The position numbers and the translations under genes are program-made. From positions 1-55,765 of the IMG/VR virus record IMGVR_UViG_3300008110_005672: a stretch of DNA of 55,765 bases, one strand, 5' to 3'. The notes under the pieces were generated by a model. That model searched no databases. It was given only the letters and a program-made list of their open reading frames with translations, and was not told the DNA's origin. Below, piece after piece: positions 38,208 through 47,246 of this stretch. The DNA comes from a virus. Position 1 is the stretch's first letter. Every line of letters begins with the position of its first letter.

Positions 38208-40540
38208 AGTTTACATGCCTCGCAGTCTTCACTGTCTTCGATTAATTCTCTTTCGTTATGGAACCCGTTGTAATGTACTTCGGGGGTGGCTTCGGCCATT
38301 GCTTTACTGCCTGCTTTGTTTATTAGGCTGTAGTAGAATGTCTTCAATCCCCACACATGTGCCTGCATCAAGTTGCGAGCAATTAATGTGGTTGGTACTT
38401 TACGATCTGCCCAATGCGCTGGATTGTAGAATGTGTTGGTTGAAATTGATTGATCAACATAGGCAGCAAGGACTGCGGCTGTTTTCAAATAGCCGTCACA
38501 GTCTTTCTGTTCCCACATCATTTGATATTTGTTTTTTAGTTTATGGTACTCAGGAACCACTTGTACAAATGATCCTGCTTTGCTTTCCTTAACTGAAATA
38601 AGACTCATAGGCATTTCAATGCCATTGGTTGAGTTAATGACAACGCTTGAACTTTCTACTGGAGCAATGGCCATTAATGTGGCATTGCGTACACCGTGCT
38701 GCTTCATGTTGCCACGTAGTGTTTCCCAATCAAGTTCAGGAGCAAAGTCTGCAAGTTCATTCACACCCTTGGCACGTAGTTCCCAGGGGAATACTCCTTG
38801 ACCGTATCGTGTTTTGGCACTCTCGCTACAGGCTCCTCTTTCTTTAGCCAGTTCCACCGTGGCTTCTGTTAGATAGTAGGCTTGGTGTTCTATCCACGAC
38901 TTAACTTCTTGTAGAGCATCTTTTTCGCCATACTTGAGTCCACGCTTGGCATGCCAGTAGGCAAGATTGGTTACACCAATGCCCAATGGCTGTATCTCAT
39001 CATTTGACAACTTGCTCTGTATACTCAAGAAGTCTTGATAGTCAAGAATGTTACACAGGCTACGCTGTAGAATCCTACAGGCTCTACGCATGTCCTCTGG
39101 ATTACGGAACGATCCCCAGTTGATAGATCCCAGTGTACATAACGCTATGCGTCCACTATCGTCGTCTAATCGCTTAAATGAACGTGTGGGTAATAGGATC
39201 TCACAGCACAGGTTACTTTGATAAATCGTATGGTACTCGGGATCAAAAGGTCCTTGGTTCATGACATTATCAATGAATACGAGATATATTCGACCCGTAT
39301 CTGTGCGTTCTTTTAGTATACCACTCTTGAACACTTCCTCGGCGCTCATCGTTTTCTTACGGAGGCCTTTTTGTTTTTCGTATTTGACATAGAGCTCTTC
39401 AAATAGTACTGTGTTTTGGTAAAACGCTTCGTACAAATCCGGTACTTCGTTGGGATCAAAGAAGGTTATGTCTTCTCGGTTTCTAAATCGTCTCCAGAAG
39501 AAAGCACTAAGCACAACCCCATAATCCATATGACGGACTCGGGTTTCTTCGGTTCCTTGATTGTTTTTAAGTACAATAAGATCATCAAACTGATGATGCC
39601 AAATAGGATAGAATACAGTAGCACTTGCATTACGAATACCTCCTTGACTGCAACTACGCAGGTCACCAAACCATTTTTTCAGGAATGGTATCATGCCGGT
39701 GTGCATGATCTCACCACCTCTGATGGGACTACCTAACGGACGAAGACGTCCAATCTCTAGACCAATGCCAGCTCGCTTGCTGGCATACTTGGCCATCATC
39801 TCACCAGAAGCAAATATGCTATCCAGATCGTCGTCACTGCGGATAAGAACACAACTAGAAAACTGTTTAGTAGGAGTGCCGAGCCCAGCCAACACAGGTG
39901 TAGCAAGAGTAAACAAACCATCGGATGCCGCACCATAGTATTCTTTAATGTAACGCATTCTTGCGCTATTCGGCTCCTCTTTATGGAACACAGTTGCTGC
40001 CGCAACCATGTATCTAATTTGTGGAGTTTCATATGTCTGTTTTGTACTACGGTTCTTAACCAAGTACTTCTCAATTAACTGTTCAATAGCAGCGTATGAA
40101 TATGTTTCATCCTTTTCATGATCTAACATGTCATTCATCTTGTTCCAGTCATCCTCTGTGTACCACACAAGTAGTTCTGGAGTGTACAGACCAGTGGCCA
40201 CATTTGTCTTGACTATTTCATATAGGCTAGGAGGCGTATAACTTCCATAGACATCTTTACGCAACATGCTGACTCTTTGCTTACCTGCTACATACTGGTA
40301 ATTAGTATGACCTACATCTGGATTATTTTCTACGTCGATGAGATCAACAATGGCTCTTAGAGTAATTTCGTCTACTTCTCTAGTTGTGATGCCATCATAA
40401 AAATGTGGCTGTGCTTTGATCTCGATCATGCTTTGGCTAACATCTGCGATACCGCTACATACTTTTGCCACCTGTGCCTGCCATTTCTCAATGGTGAGTG
40501 GCTCTCGGTCACCATTTCTTTTGATTACTGTTATTTCCAT
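38204..40540 (-). CDS. nrdA: ribonucleotide reductase class Ia, large subunit
   Basis: 778 residues, normal length. ATP-cone at the N-terminus; active-site Cys in FSSCVLI, NLCCEILLPT (Asn, Cys, Glu) and RIALCTLGS; radical-transfer tyrosines in KTFYYSL; C-terminal CEACKL pair for reduction by glutaredoxin. Converts NDPs to dNDPs for phage DNA. First gene of nrdA-nrdB-grx. Confidence 0.96.
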   Translation of the reverse strand: MEITVIKRNGDREPLTIEKWQAQVAKVCSGIADVSQSMIEIKAQPHFYDGITTREVDEITLRAIVDLIDVENNPDVGHTNYQYVAGKQRVSMLRKDVYGSYTPPSLYEIVKTNVATGLYTPELLVWYTEDDWNKMNDMLDHEKDETYSYAAIEQLIEKYLVKNRSTKQTYETPQIRYMVAAATVFHKEEPNSARMRYIKEYYGAASDGLFTLATPVLAGLGTPTKQFSSCVLIRSDDDLDSIFASGEMMAKYASKRAGIGLEIGRLRPLGSPIRGGEIMHTGMIPFLKKWFGDLRSCSQGGIRNASATVFYPIWHHQFDDLIVLKNNQGTEETRVRHMDYGVVLSAFFWRRFRNREDITFFDPNEVPDLYEAFYQNTVLFEELYVKYEKQKGLRKKTMSAEEVFKSGILKERTDTGRIYLVFIDNVMNQGPFDPEYHTIYQSNLCCEILLPTRSFKRLDDDSGRIALCTLGSINWGSFRNPEDMRRACRILQRSLCNILDYQDFLSIQSKLSNDEIQPLGIGVTNLAYWHAKRGLKYGEKDALQEVKSWIEHQAYYLTEATVELAKERGACSESAKTRYGQGVFPWELRAKGVNELADFAPELDWETLRGNMKQHGVRNATLMAIAPVESSSVVINSTNGIEMPMSLISVKESKAGSFVQVVPEYHKLKNKYQMMWEQKDCDGYLKTAAVLAAYVDQSISTNTFYNPAHWADRKVPTTLIARNLMQAHVWGLKTFYYSLINKAGSKAMAEATPEVHYNGFHNERELIEDSEDCEACKL

Positions 40541-40553
40541 CTATGTCTCTAGT

Positions 40554-41081
40554 TTATTTGATATTTATTGGTAATGCCGCACTGGACCACACTATGTCGG
40601 TTTTGATTTGATGTAACACATTAAGATCATGAGCTATCCTCGGTTCGTAATTTAACACAGCATTATCTGCTACTAGAAAGAATTTCGAATCATGATCTTT
40701 GGGAAGCATAGACTTATGTATCTCACAAACGGTATCCATAAACCGCTGCGTTAATTTAATAGTATACAGCATGCCGAGACAAATAGCAAGATCATCTAGC
40801 TTGCCGTCGATAACCAAATGCCACGGGTCAGGCCAAGTGTTTGGTTGTTGGGGGTCTAAGAAAGGATTAACAAACGGAGCATGACTCCAGAGTTTAGCAA
40901 CGTCACTCCATGGGGTGGCGCTAACTTCTAAACTATCTCTGAACTGCTTCCATTTGAATAATCTTTCGTTTCCGTAAAGATCAAACACCGTACGATATCG
41001 AATATGATATCGTTCCGGTTTGACCGGAAGACAGCGGGTTTCGATATGACAGTAACAGTGTTTCAATACCACTGTCGCCAT
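40554..41081 (-). CDS. conserved phage protein of unknown function
   Basis: 175 residues with conserved RTVFDLYGNERLFKW and DPWHLVIDGKLDDLAICLGMLYTIKLTQRF, a family found in T4-like marine phages. Its first 33 codons overlap the tail fibre gene in another frame (101 bases); the sequence in that overlap looks like part of a real protein. Function unknown. Confidence 0.75.
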   Translation of the reverse strand: MATVVLKHCYCHIETRCLPVKPERYHIRYRTVFDLYGNERLFKWKQFRDSLEVSATPWSDVAKLWSHAPFVNPFLDPQQPNTWPDPWHLVIDGKLDDLAICLGMLYTIKLTQRFMDTVCEIHKSMLPKDHDSKFFLVADNAVLNYEPRIAHDLNVLHQIKTDIVWSSAALPINIK

Positions 41082-42573
41082 CGTTGTCTTTTAATTCTAC
41101 ATTAAAAACAAAATCTGTCATAAGAATCCCCTCCGGTGTAGATGAACTGGGCGATGAATACACGTAGTTGTCGGAGAATGTAAATTCGCCCACTGACTCA
41201 GTGACCATTACTACTATTTGTCCTGCTCGTGAATGATCGCCTAACTGTAAAACATAATCTATATAGGTATATCTGTTGAATGCTGCAAAAACCGACAGTG
41301 GTTTAAAACCGTCTGACAGATAGATTATTTCATAATTCATATCTATCAAACTGACCCTGGAGGCGTTTTCAACTTCTGTAATTGCTGGTCTAGTACTCAC
41401 TGCGGTGAATCCCGCTGCTTGATGCCTATTGCTGGTACTGTCAATCACAGCATTGCCATTTTTTTCTCCAAACTTCACAATGCTGGATGTTGGAGTGGCT
41501 GCGTTGTTGGTGTTGTTGCCGCAGTTAATAAATCTGGCACGTTGTATCACTGTGCCTGTGCCGTTGTCAGATATAAAGGCATGTGCGGCAATTTCTTCAA
41601 ACTCACAGTCAAAGATACGCCATAGGTTGCCTTGTCCAGGCACGCCGTTGATCACTATTGCAGTGTTGCAGACAAAAAATCTGCAGCCGTCAAATTTCAC
41701 GCTGGAATCAAAATTAGGCGGAGCACTAGAATCTATAGTAATCTGATCAGATCTCACTGCCAACGGAGTTGATTGCCACTCACAGTCTTTGAGAGTGATG
41801 TTGGTAACCTTGGTACCATCGAGACTGTTTTCCCAATACAATGATGGATTGGAATTTTCTATATCGCCAACAATGGTATCTCCTAACACGTAGTTACTGG
41901 TCCATTTTACATTGGTGAATGCACTATCCGCCACTCCGGTCAACACCGTTTGACCTTGATTGTGATTGATTGTTAAATTACTGATGTTAACATCGGTCGG
42001 TCTATTGCCGCTGGTAAATTCTGCAACTTCTTGGCCGGTAGCAGTAACAAATAAAATACTGTTGTTGCCTATCTGCAGAATAGCACCGTCTTTGGTTTCA
42101 CCTTGTATCTTTGACGTGCTAGGAATTTTTAAGTTACTGCTGAAAAAATATGTGCCGTTGGGGATCAGCAGAGTTTTTTTGAATCTAGGATCTATGTTTC
42201 TAAATAATTCATCCAAGGCATTTTGAAAAAATGGCGTACAGTCTGTGCTGCCATCCGGTATGGCTCCAAAGTCCAACACGCTGACATATTCATCCAGCTT
42301 GGTCTGAAGCGACCTAGCAACACTTTGCGCTATGGATGGTTCAGTTTCACCGAATCTATAACTGGCCGCGAGATCTAGTATGTTATCATGCTCCGTGAGC
42401 ACCTTGGTATTGCCCACATAAGGGGCACCGTCGGCCACGCTGCCGTTGCCTATAAACAGTTCCTGGGAATCTACTGCCCATGCAAATTCTGCCGCGCTCA
42501 GTTGAGGAACTCCGATTCCTGCATTCTTAAGGCCTCTTCTGACCTGGATTTTTGATATCTGGACAACAGCCAT
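40981..42573 (-). CDS. tail fibre/baseplate wedge-type protein with beta-helix
   Basis: 530 residues. The N-terminus (KIQVRRG...QLSAAEFAWAVDSQELFIGNG) is a virion-attachment domain typical of T4-like marine phages. From about residue 95 a pectate-lyase-like beta-helix begins (VLDFGAIPDGSTDCTPFFQNALD, then repeated ISNLTINHN, ITLKDCEW units). Likely binds or degrades a surface polysaccharide. Late box at 42597-42604. Confidence 0.82.
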   Translation of the reverse strand: MAVVQISKIQVRRGLKNAGIGVPQLSAAEFAWAVDSQELFIGNGSVADGAPYVGNTKVLTEHDNILDLAASYRFGETEPSIAQSVARSLQTKLDEYVSVLDFGAIPDGSTDCTPFFQNALDELFRNIDPRFKKTLLIPNGTYFFSSNLKIPSTSKIQGETKDGAILQIGNNSILFVTATGQEVAEFTSGNRPTDVNISNLTINHNQGQTVLTGVADSAFTNVKWTSNYVLGDTIVGDIENSNPSLYWENSLDGTKVTNITLKDCEWQSTPLAVRSDQITIDSSAPPNFDSSVKFDGCRFFVCNTAIVINGVPGQGNLWRIFDCEFEEIAAHAFISDNGTGTVIQRARFINCGNNTNNAATPTSSIVKFGEKNGNAVIDSTSNRHQAAGFTAVSTRPAITEVENASRVSLIDMNYEIIYLSDGFKPLSVFAAFNRYTYIDYVLQLGDHSRAGQIVVMVTESVGEFTFSDNYVYSSPSSSTPEGILMTDFVFNVELKDNDGDSGIETLLLSYRNPLSSGQTGTISYSISYGV

Positions 42574-42596
42574 AGTAGTAAATTCCCGTTATAGAG

Positions 42597-42604
42597 TATT
42601 TATC
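42597..42604 (-). promoter_or_regulatory. T4-type late promoter (GATAAATA)
   Basis: Minus strand, 24 bases upstream of the tail fibre gene; overlaps the stop codon of the nuclease gene. Confidence 0.55.
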
Positions 42605-43295
42605 TTCCTAGACTGTAGTACTCCTCTACCTTTGTGAGCCAAGCGTCCTGCCACTTGTTGAACTCTTTGGGTTCTAGTGTAAACTGTTGATACTCAAAAG
42701 CACGTGAACACATGAATATTACACCTTTTTTAATTTCTGTGCCGTAGACTTCATTATGTGCTAGTATATAGGCCATTAGCTGTAGATAGTAATCTTCAAC
42801 CCACTCTGCTTTCTTGGGCTTGTTGGTCTGCTTGTAATCCATTACAGCAGGCTCGTCCTCGTGTACGCCCACTAGGTCAGTGGTTCCCGAGAACAGGCCG
42901 GGAAAGTATAGACTCTGTTCCATGGCCCATATTTCGTTTACCTTGCTGAGACCGTTTTCAATGATGACGTCTGCCATTTTGTTGGCCTGTATGTGTACGG
43001 GATTATTTCCAGGCTGACGTTGCATGCCACATACAAAACGTTCTAGGTTGCCGTGCATGGCTGTGCCAACGCCGGCGGCTTCTGTGGTAATCTGCTGTGC
43101 CTTGGCATGTCCAATTCTATCACGCCATTCATTTAAATGGGTCATGTCTTTGGTAGCTGAAAGAATTGTAGTCACTGACGGAAGTCTTTCGCCGTCTGGA
43201 GTAAGATACACTCGCTTGCGAGTAACAGGATCATTGACCTGTTGACAGGGCTTATATTGAAATTTTTCTACAAATGGAGGTGGTAATATAGTCAT
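42600..43295 (-). CDS. PD-(D/E)XK-family nuclease
   Basis: 231 residues. GTAMHGNLERF, then GTTDLVGV (Asp), AVMDYKQTNKP (Asp-x-Lys) and a YYLQLMAY Gln/Tyr motif, i.e. the core of RecB/Cas4/MGME1-like exonucleases. Role in DNA repair or recombination. Cytoplasmic. Confidence 0.83.
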   Translation of the reverse strand: MTILPPPFVEKFQYKPCQQVNDPVTRKRVYLTPDGERLPSVTTILSATKDMTHLNEWRDRIGHAKAQQITTEAAGVGTAMHGNLERFVCGMQRQPGNNPVHIQANKMADVIIENGLSKVNEIWAMEQSLYFPGLFSGTTDLVGVHEDEPAVMDYKQTNKPKKAEWVEDYYLQLMAYILAHNEVYGTEIKKGVIFMCSRAFEYQQFTLEPKEFNKWQDAWLTKVEEYYSLGR

Positions 43296-43327
43296 ACTGT
43301 ATATATTACAGGAAAACTACAGCTATG

Positions 43328-43714
43328 TCAAGCCTGGGGAGTTGCTTGTGATTGTGCTAATTGTCCAGCTGCGGCTGAAGCTGCTGTTTGGTCTACTGCG
43401 GCTTGGCTGTCAGCAGCAGTTTGGGTGCCGTCACCTTGTGGTTCTTCGTCTGGCGCACCCGGAACATTGAGTTCAATTCCGTCAGCATTAAAATTCTTAA
43501 CCATCTGTTGAATAGACGGAATTGAGTCATACATGGCCTTGAATGTTTCATAGTCTGCCGTTAACTCAAATCCATTCATAGCTAGAACTTTATTAAGACC
43601 GTTCCAATTTAATTTAGCAGGTGCTTTTTTACTTGCGGCACGACCAATATAGTTACGGAGAACCATGACGAATCTATCGCCTTCATCATCGCCGCTGAAT
43701 TCAAAAAATCTCAT
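43328..43714 (-). CDS. possible internal head protein
   Basis: 128 residues. Starts MRFFEFSGDDEGDRFVMVLR, related to the capsid-targeting-like starts elsewhere, followed by a helical part and an Ala/Gln-rich low-complexity C-terminus (GDGTQTAADSQAAVDQTAAS). Coupled to the next gene upstream by ATGA. Virion role is inference. Confidence 0.65.
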   Translation of the reverse strand: MRFFEFSGDDEGDRFVMVLRNYIGRAASKKAPAKLNWNGLNKVLAMNGFELTADYETFKAMYDSIPSIQQMVKNFNADGIELNVPGAPDEEPQGDGTQTAADSQAAVDQTAASAAAGQLAQSQATPQA

Positions 43715-43989
43715 TTTATAGCTGCCAATTGTTTTTGTAGTTCAGCCAGTTCTTCTTGCTTTGATTTTATTTGATCTTGAATTTGTTTTTTTTGATTTAC
43801 ACGATCCAATGCCTGTTGCGCCATCATCTTTTGTTGATCCGCTGGATTCTGTGTAGGAGCAGCCGTAGGAGCTGGTCCTGCAGCCGGAGCCGCACCTAAA
43901 GGTGCGCCAGGAGTGCCTGGGGCCACTGCGGGAGCAAGTTCTCTAATTTTTAAGAAGTCACTCTCATTGGTGATATCAAAGAATTTCAT
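43711..43989 (-). CDS. possible internal head protein
   Basis: 92 residues. MKFFDITNESDFLKIRE start, a Pro/Ala/Gly-rich linker (APGTPGAPLGAAPAAGPAPT) and a C-terminal helix rich in Gln and Lys. The KIRE motif fits an I-x-E cleavage site for a gp21-like protease. Virion role is inference. Confidence 0.6.
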   Translation of the reverse strand: MKFFDITNESDFLKIRELAPAVAPGTPGAPLGAAPAAGPAPTAAPTQNPADQQKMMAQQALDRVNQKKQIQDQIKSKQEELAELQKQLAAIK

Positions 43990-45305
43990 CCAGCTAGAAC
44001 TTTTAACAAGCGGCTTTGACGATCAATACTTTCACGCTGTTCACGTCCTGCATCACCTAGCCCACCTGCTGCTGGTTCTGCTGCTGCAAAGTCATCACCT
44101 GCACCTTCGTCGCCCATATCCATTTCTGGCTCAGCATTCATAGCGTCTGGTTCTGCAGGAGCTGTCATATCAGCACCTGGTTCTGCACCTAGCATGTCTG
44201 CAGGTTGTTCGCCGCTAGCAAGACTGCGAACGCCGCTGGATAGTGTGTCACGTGTACCTTTTAGAGTTTCCAGTGCCTGTTGAATTGCAGGGGCCACAGC
44301 TTCTATAAAGGCCTTGGCCTGCTCTTGACTCATTTCGTCACGGATAGAATCGCCTAGCTGTAATAGAGTATCGTTCTCCATGCCAGAAAGCTCTTCAATC
44401 CAACGGCCAACTCTGTCAACCATTGTCTTTGCTGTGACAATCGCAGACGCTTGCTGGATTTCACCTTCTCTTAAATTACTCATATTGTCTCCTGTTTGTT
44501 CTATGCTTTCATTCTCTTTTTTGTAAATCTTATTGTCGGCTCGTTCACTGCCTTTCATACGATTCATAACTTTCTTTGCACTCTTGTCTGTGGTCATATA
44601 ATCACCGGAAGTCATTGTGTTTACAATATCTTTACCTGCTTTGTCTTGATAAGACTTTAGAGTGTTAGTGCTTAATTCTGTTTGAACATTTTCGCCTTGA
44701 TTGAAAGAGCCGTAGTCTTCATCACTACCATGTCCTGCTGATGCCATAGCATAGGCATCATCGGTTTCGCCGCCTTCGTCGTCTGAACCACGAGCGCCAT
44801 AATCAGCTTCAATGTTGTCTAACATACGATCATAAATTTGTTCAAAGTCATCGTCGCCGTGATAGCCGGTATCGATAGTGATATCGTCATACATTTCTTG
44901 TACAGCTTGTTCGATCTCTTTGCCATATTTGCCTTGTTGTGCATTGTATAGCATGTCAAACCCGTCATCACCGGATTGTGCAACTTTTGTCAAAAATTCT
45001 TCAACTTCTGGACTCTGACCTTCTAGTTGTGTATTGTCCACAATAGGCTCATCACGCTCTGCTAGTTCTGCAACAATAGCATCGTGCATGAACTGTGCCT
45101 GAGACAATGTGTCGTTGTCCACGGTTTCATTGAAATTCGAACTGCTACGTGCTGTGTAGATCTGTGTGCGCAGCTTGTTTCTGGCATCTTCCAGCTGTTC
45201 AACACTGAATGTTTCAAGGTTGATTTTACGCCCAAAAGTTTTGGCCAACGATTCGTTGAGTCTTTTAGATGATCTATTGAATGCAAAAAGGTCTGTGGTT
45301 TTCAT
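43986..45305 (-). CDS. acidic prohead core/scaffold-like protein
   Basis: 439 residues, strongly acidic, largely helical and disordered (GDDGFDMLYNAQQGKYG, DDEGGETDDAYAM, DMGDEGAGDDF). N-terminus MKTTDLFAFNRSSKRLNES. Length, acidity and neighbourhood suggest a T4-type prohead core protein; not proven. The late box AATAAATA (45332-45339) lies upstream. Confidence 0.6.
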   Translation of the reverse strand: MKTTDLFAFNRSSKRLNESLAKTFGRKINLETFSVEQLEDARNKLRTQIYTARSSSNFNETVDNDTLSQAQFMHDAIVAELAERDEPIVDNTQLEGQSPEVEEFLTKVAQSGDDGFDMLYNAQQGKYGKEIEQAVQEMYDDITIDTGYHGDDDFEQIYDRMLDNIEADYGARGSDDEGGETDDAYAMASAGHGSDEDYGSFNQGENVQTELSTNTLKSYQDKAGKDIVNTMTSGDYMTTDKSAKKVMNRMKGSERADNKIYKKENESIEQTGDNMSNLREGEIQQASAIVTAKTMVDRVGRWIEELSGMENDTLLQLGDSIRDEMSQEQAKAFIEAVAPAIQQALETLKGTRDTLSSGVRSLASGEQPADMLGAEPGADMTAPAEPDAMNAEPEMDMGDEGAGDDFAAAEPAAGGLGDAGREQRESIDRQSRLLKVLAG

Positions 45306-45331
45306 ATTAGTAAAGGTCCAGATTGATAGTA

Positions 45332-45339
45332 TATTTATT
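45332..45339 (-). promoter_or_regulatory. T4-type late promoter (AATAAATA)
   Basis: Minus strand, 27 bases upstream of the prohead-core-like gene. Confidence 0.5.
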
Positions 45340-45779
45340 CAGATAGAAGCCAATCGTTGCACAATGTTTTTGGCATTTAGAGCACGATCACGGCTTTCAC
45401 AGTATCTAGCCCATAGGGTGTCTGCTCGATCATGATCCCGGTTGTTGATGGATCGTTGATACTGTGCTCGTAGCATCTGACTGTCATGGTACCAACGGCC
45501 GTATTCTTGATCCAGTCTGTATAGGTTATCTGCTTGCGCTGATTGTTTGTTAACTGCCAGCACGTTGGCAATACGTATGGCTGCTAAGTTTAAGTGTATG
45601 TCCTTGTAGAGATACTCGTTTTGATATTTTAGATGTTTGACTGTTCCTTCACTGACTATCAAAACATCACCTACAAGGATTCCTTCCGCAACTTTAATTG
45701 GAAGAATCTGATATTTTTCAATTAATTTTTGTTGTGCAGAACTAACTACTTGCTCTAAGCGTTTAGAAATGTTAGTCAT
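45339..45779 (-). CDS. 146-residue protein of unknown function
   Basis: Begins MTNISKRLEQVVSSAQQKL. A small beta domain (IKVAEGILVGDVLIVSEGTVKHLKY) is followed by a long charged helical region. No Shine-Dalgarno is visible: the ATG directly follows the U-tract of the hairpin at 45780-45800. Probably virion associated; not recognised. Confidence 0.65.
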   Translation of the reverse strand: MTNISKRLEQVVSSAQQKLIEKYQILPIKVAEGILVGDVLIVSEGTVKHLKYQNEYLYKDIHLNLAAIRIANVLAVNKQSAQADNLYRLDQEYGRWYHDSQMLRAQYQRSINNRDHDRADTLWARYCESRDRALNAKNIVQRLASI

Positions 45780-45800
45780 AAAAAAAGGACCTATGGTCCT
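45780..45800 (-). terminator. terminator-like hairpin abutting a start codon
   Basis: AGGACC-AUA-GGUCCU followed by seven U on the minus strand, then the ATG at 45779. It probably terminates the 45819-46139 transcript. Confidence 0.7.
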
Positions 45801-45818
45801 TATTTAAGTGTGTCTAAG

Positions 45819-46139
45819 TTAAATTCCAAAGAACTTGGCAATAGTTAGAATGTTTAGTTCTCCGGTAAATCCCAGTCCTGCAATAAATGCCAGTCCCAGC
45901 ATGCCATATATCATCAATTTGTCTTTGGCCTTTTCCATTTCTTGGATCTTGGCAGATAGTGCTGAATGTTGGACACAACTTTCGTCATACATTTTGCAGA
46001 GCTGTGCTTTGAGATCTTCACCTGTGCGATCTAGACAGTCATGTACATCTCGGACGCTGACCTTGAGATCATCAATCTTTTCATCTAGGTTTGCTACCTT
46101 GGTCTCTACTACACCAAGTCGTTCTACGGTTGTGGCCAT
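45819..46139 (-). CDS. coiled-coil membrane protein
   Basis: 106 residues. A long heptad-rich N-terminal part (ERLGVVETKVANLDEKIDDLKVSVRDV) and a C-terminal transmembrane segment (LMIYGMLGLAFIAGLGF). Topology recalls the DUF1640/hemolysin-XhlA-like holin accessory proteins. Two late-type boxes upstream due to a tandem duplication. Confidence 0.65.
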   Translation of the reverse strand: MATTVERLGVVETKVANLDEKIDDLKVSVRDVHDCLDRTGEDLKAQLCKMYDESCVQHSALSAKIQEMEKAKDKLMIYGMLGLAFIAGLGFTGELNILTIAKFFGI

Positions 46140-46222
46140 TAGGCTATTATCCTTTTATGTTAAGTCAAGTGCTCGCTCCGAGCCATGTGCCTAAGTTAGA
46201 AATGCCTAATATGTTTTGCCTG

Positions 46223-46316
46223 TTAAACTGTATTTATCCCGCTTGTGTGATTTCGTATATCCAAATGTTTAAACTGTATTTATCCCGCTTGTGTGATTTC
46301 GTATATCCAAATGTTT
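46223..46316. repeat. 46-bp tandem duplication
   Basis: Positions 46223-46270 and 46269-46316 are identical (48 matching bases, period 46). Each unit contains the last codons of the gene at 46280 (WIYEITQAG) and, on the minus strand, a GATAAATA late-type box (46231-46238 and 46277-46284). Confidence 0.95.
46231..46238 (-). promoter_or_regulatory. T4-type late promoter (GATAAATA), duplicated
   Basis: Proximal copy of the duplicated box; the second is at 46277-46284. Faces the coiled-coil membrane gene. Confidence 0.5.
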
Positions 46317-46684
46317 GCACGATCGCCCTTGCTGATAAATGCTGCCGGGTCTATATCAACTGAATTATTTAGTTGACCAGTTATGGGAACCCCATTGATA
46401 TCGTCAATTAATAGTCCAACTGGATCATTGCCTTTGAGGAAAACGCTATCTCGTTCTGTGTCAAAATTCCAGGTCCAATAGGTGGCACGGCCATCTAGAT
46501 CTCGCGGTAATATTCCGTCATGGCGCTGTGGGTCTGCGATAAAAACAAAATTGCTGCGCAGTCCAATGGCCTGTTGAAGGGCATTGAAATTGGCCTGTTG
46601 TCCCAATTTTATTTTGTCAGTTTCATATCTACTAGCGTGAGTTCTAGTAATATCAACGAGTGTGATAACTTGATAGCGTGCCAT
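46280..46684 (-). CDS. 134-residue protein of unknown function
   Basis: Begins MARYQVITLVDITRTHASRYE. Contains SNFVFIADPQRHDG and TYWTWNFDTERDSVFL; soluble, mixed fold. A similar small family opening VITLVDITRT(H/N) exists in marine myoviruses. C-terminus is duplicated downstream. Function unknown. Confidence 0.7.
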   Translation of the reverse strand: MARYQVITLVDITRTHASRYETDKIKLGQQANFNALQQAIGLRSNFVFIADPQRHDGILPRDLDGRATYWTWNFDTERDSVFLKGNDPVGLLIDDINGVPITGQLNNSVDIDPAAFISKGDRANIWIYEITQAG

Positions 46685-46721
46685 AATGTGCTACTATTTA
46701 CACTCTTGATTGACCAGCCAA

Positions 46722-46745
46722 CAAAAAAGCACCCGAAGGTGCTTT
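46722..46745 (-). terminator. rho-independent terminator (UUCG loop)
   Basis: AGCACC-UUCG-GGUGCU and six U on the minus strand, directly behind the 46774-47133 gene. The same stem sequence is used at 50635-50658. Confidence 0.92.
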
Positions 46746-46773
46746 AGTGCTTCCCATCCCTGAGAAAAAACTA

Positions 46774-47133
46774 TTATAGTGCGTACAATGTTGTAGGCTC
46801 TGTAACTGTTAGTGTACCAGTTGCTGTGAATGTCCAAACACCTGTACCTGTTAAAGAACCAGCACCGATGATACGACCAGCACGGATAGCCAACGTGTTG
46901 ACGTCTAGTGCGTGTCTGTCGCCGTAAGCGATGATAGCTAGACCGTCGCTCTTAACTTGAAAAACTGAACTAGTTGTACCGATTTCGTCAGTTACTGGTG
47001 CTGCTGTAGATGCTGTTAAAGCAACTGCGCCGCCGCCGCCGCTCAATACATATTTGAATACTGTCTGTTGGAATGTACGTTGTACTGTACCTAATGCTAC
47101 TGCTGTAGGGTTAACTCTTGTTACTGCTGCCAT
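46774..47133 (-). CDS. probable abundant virion protein
   Basis: 119 residues, beta-rich, Gly/Ala/Thr-rich (VLSGGGGAVALTASTAAPVT, GTGVWTFTATGTLTVTE), no Cys. Monocistronic with an exact TATAAATA late promoter, two leader hairpins, a strong AAGGAG, and a strong terminator, so it must be very highly expressed late. A head decoration or tail component is likely. Confidence 0.72.
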   Translation of the reverse strand: MAAVTRVNPTAVALGTVQRTFQQTVFKYVLSGGGGAVALTASTAAPVTDEIGTTSSVFQVKSDGLAIIAYGDRHALDVNTLAIRAGRIIGAGSLTGTGVWTFTATGTLTVTEPTTLYAL

Positions 47134-47149
47134 GATGTTTTCTCCTTAT

Positions 47150-47198
47150 CAATGATCCCGCTCCGGGACCGGCAATATTAAGAATCTTCCTGATTCTT
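47150..47198 (-). promoter_or_regulatory. two leader stem-loops
   Basis: On the minus strand AAGAAUC/GAUUCUU and UCCCG/CGGGA near the 5' end of the virion-protein mRNA; likely stabilising. Confidence 0.5.
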
Positions 47199-47204
47199 AT
47201 ACAG

Positions 47205-47212
47205 TATTTATA
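47205..47212 (-). promoter_or_regulatory. T4 late promoter, exact TATAAATA
   Basis: Perfect T4 late consensus followed by CTG on the minus strand; drives the abundant virion protein. Confidence 0.75.
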
Positions 47213-47246
47213 TTGGATTGGAAAAATCACGCCAATACGGCTGATT

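Noticed and set aside
43986-45305. Gene as T4 gp22 scaffold protein with certainty
   Set aside because: Only composition and position support it; no sequence motif, so kept as prohead-core-like with moderate confidence.
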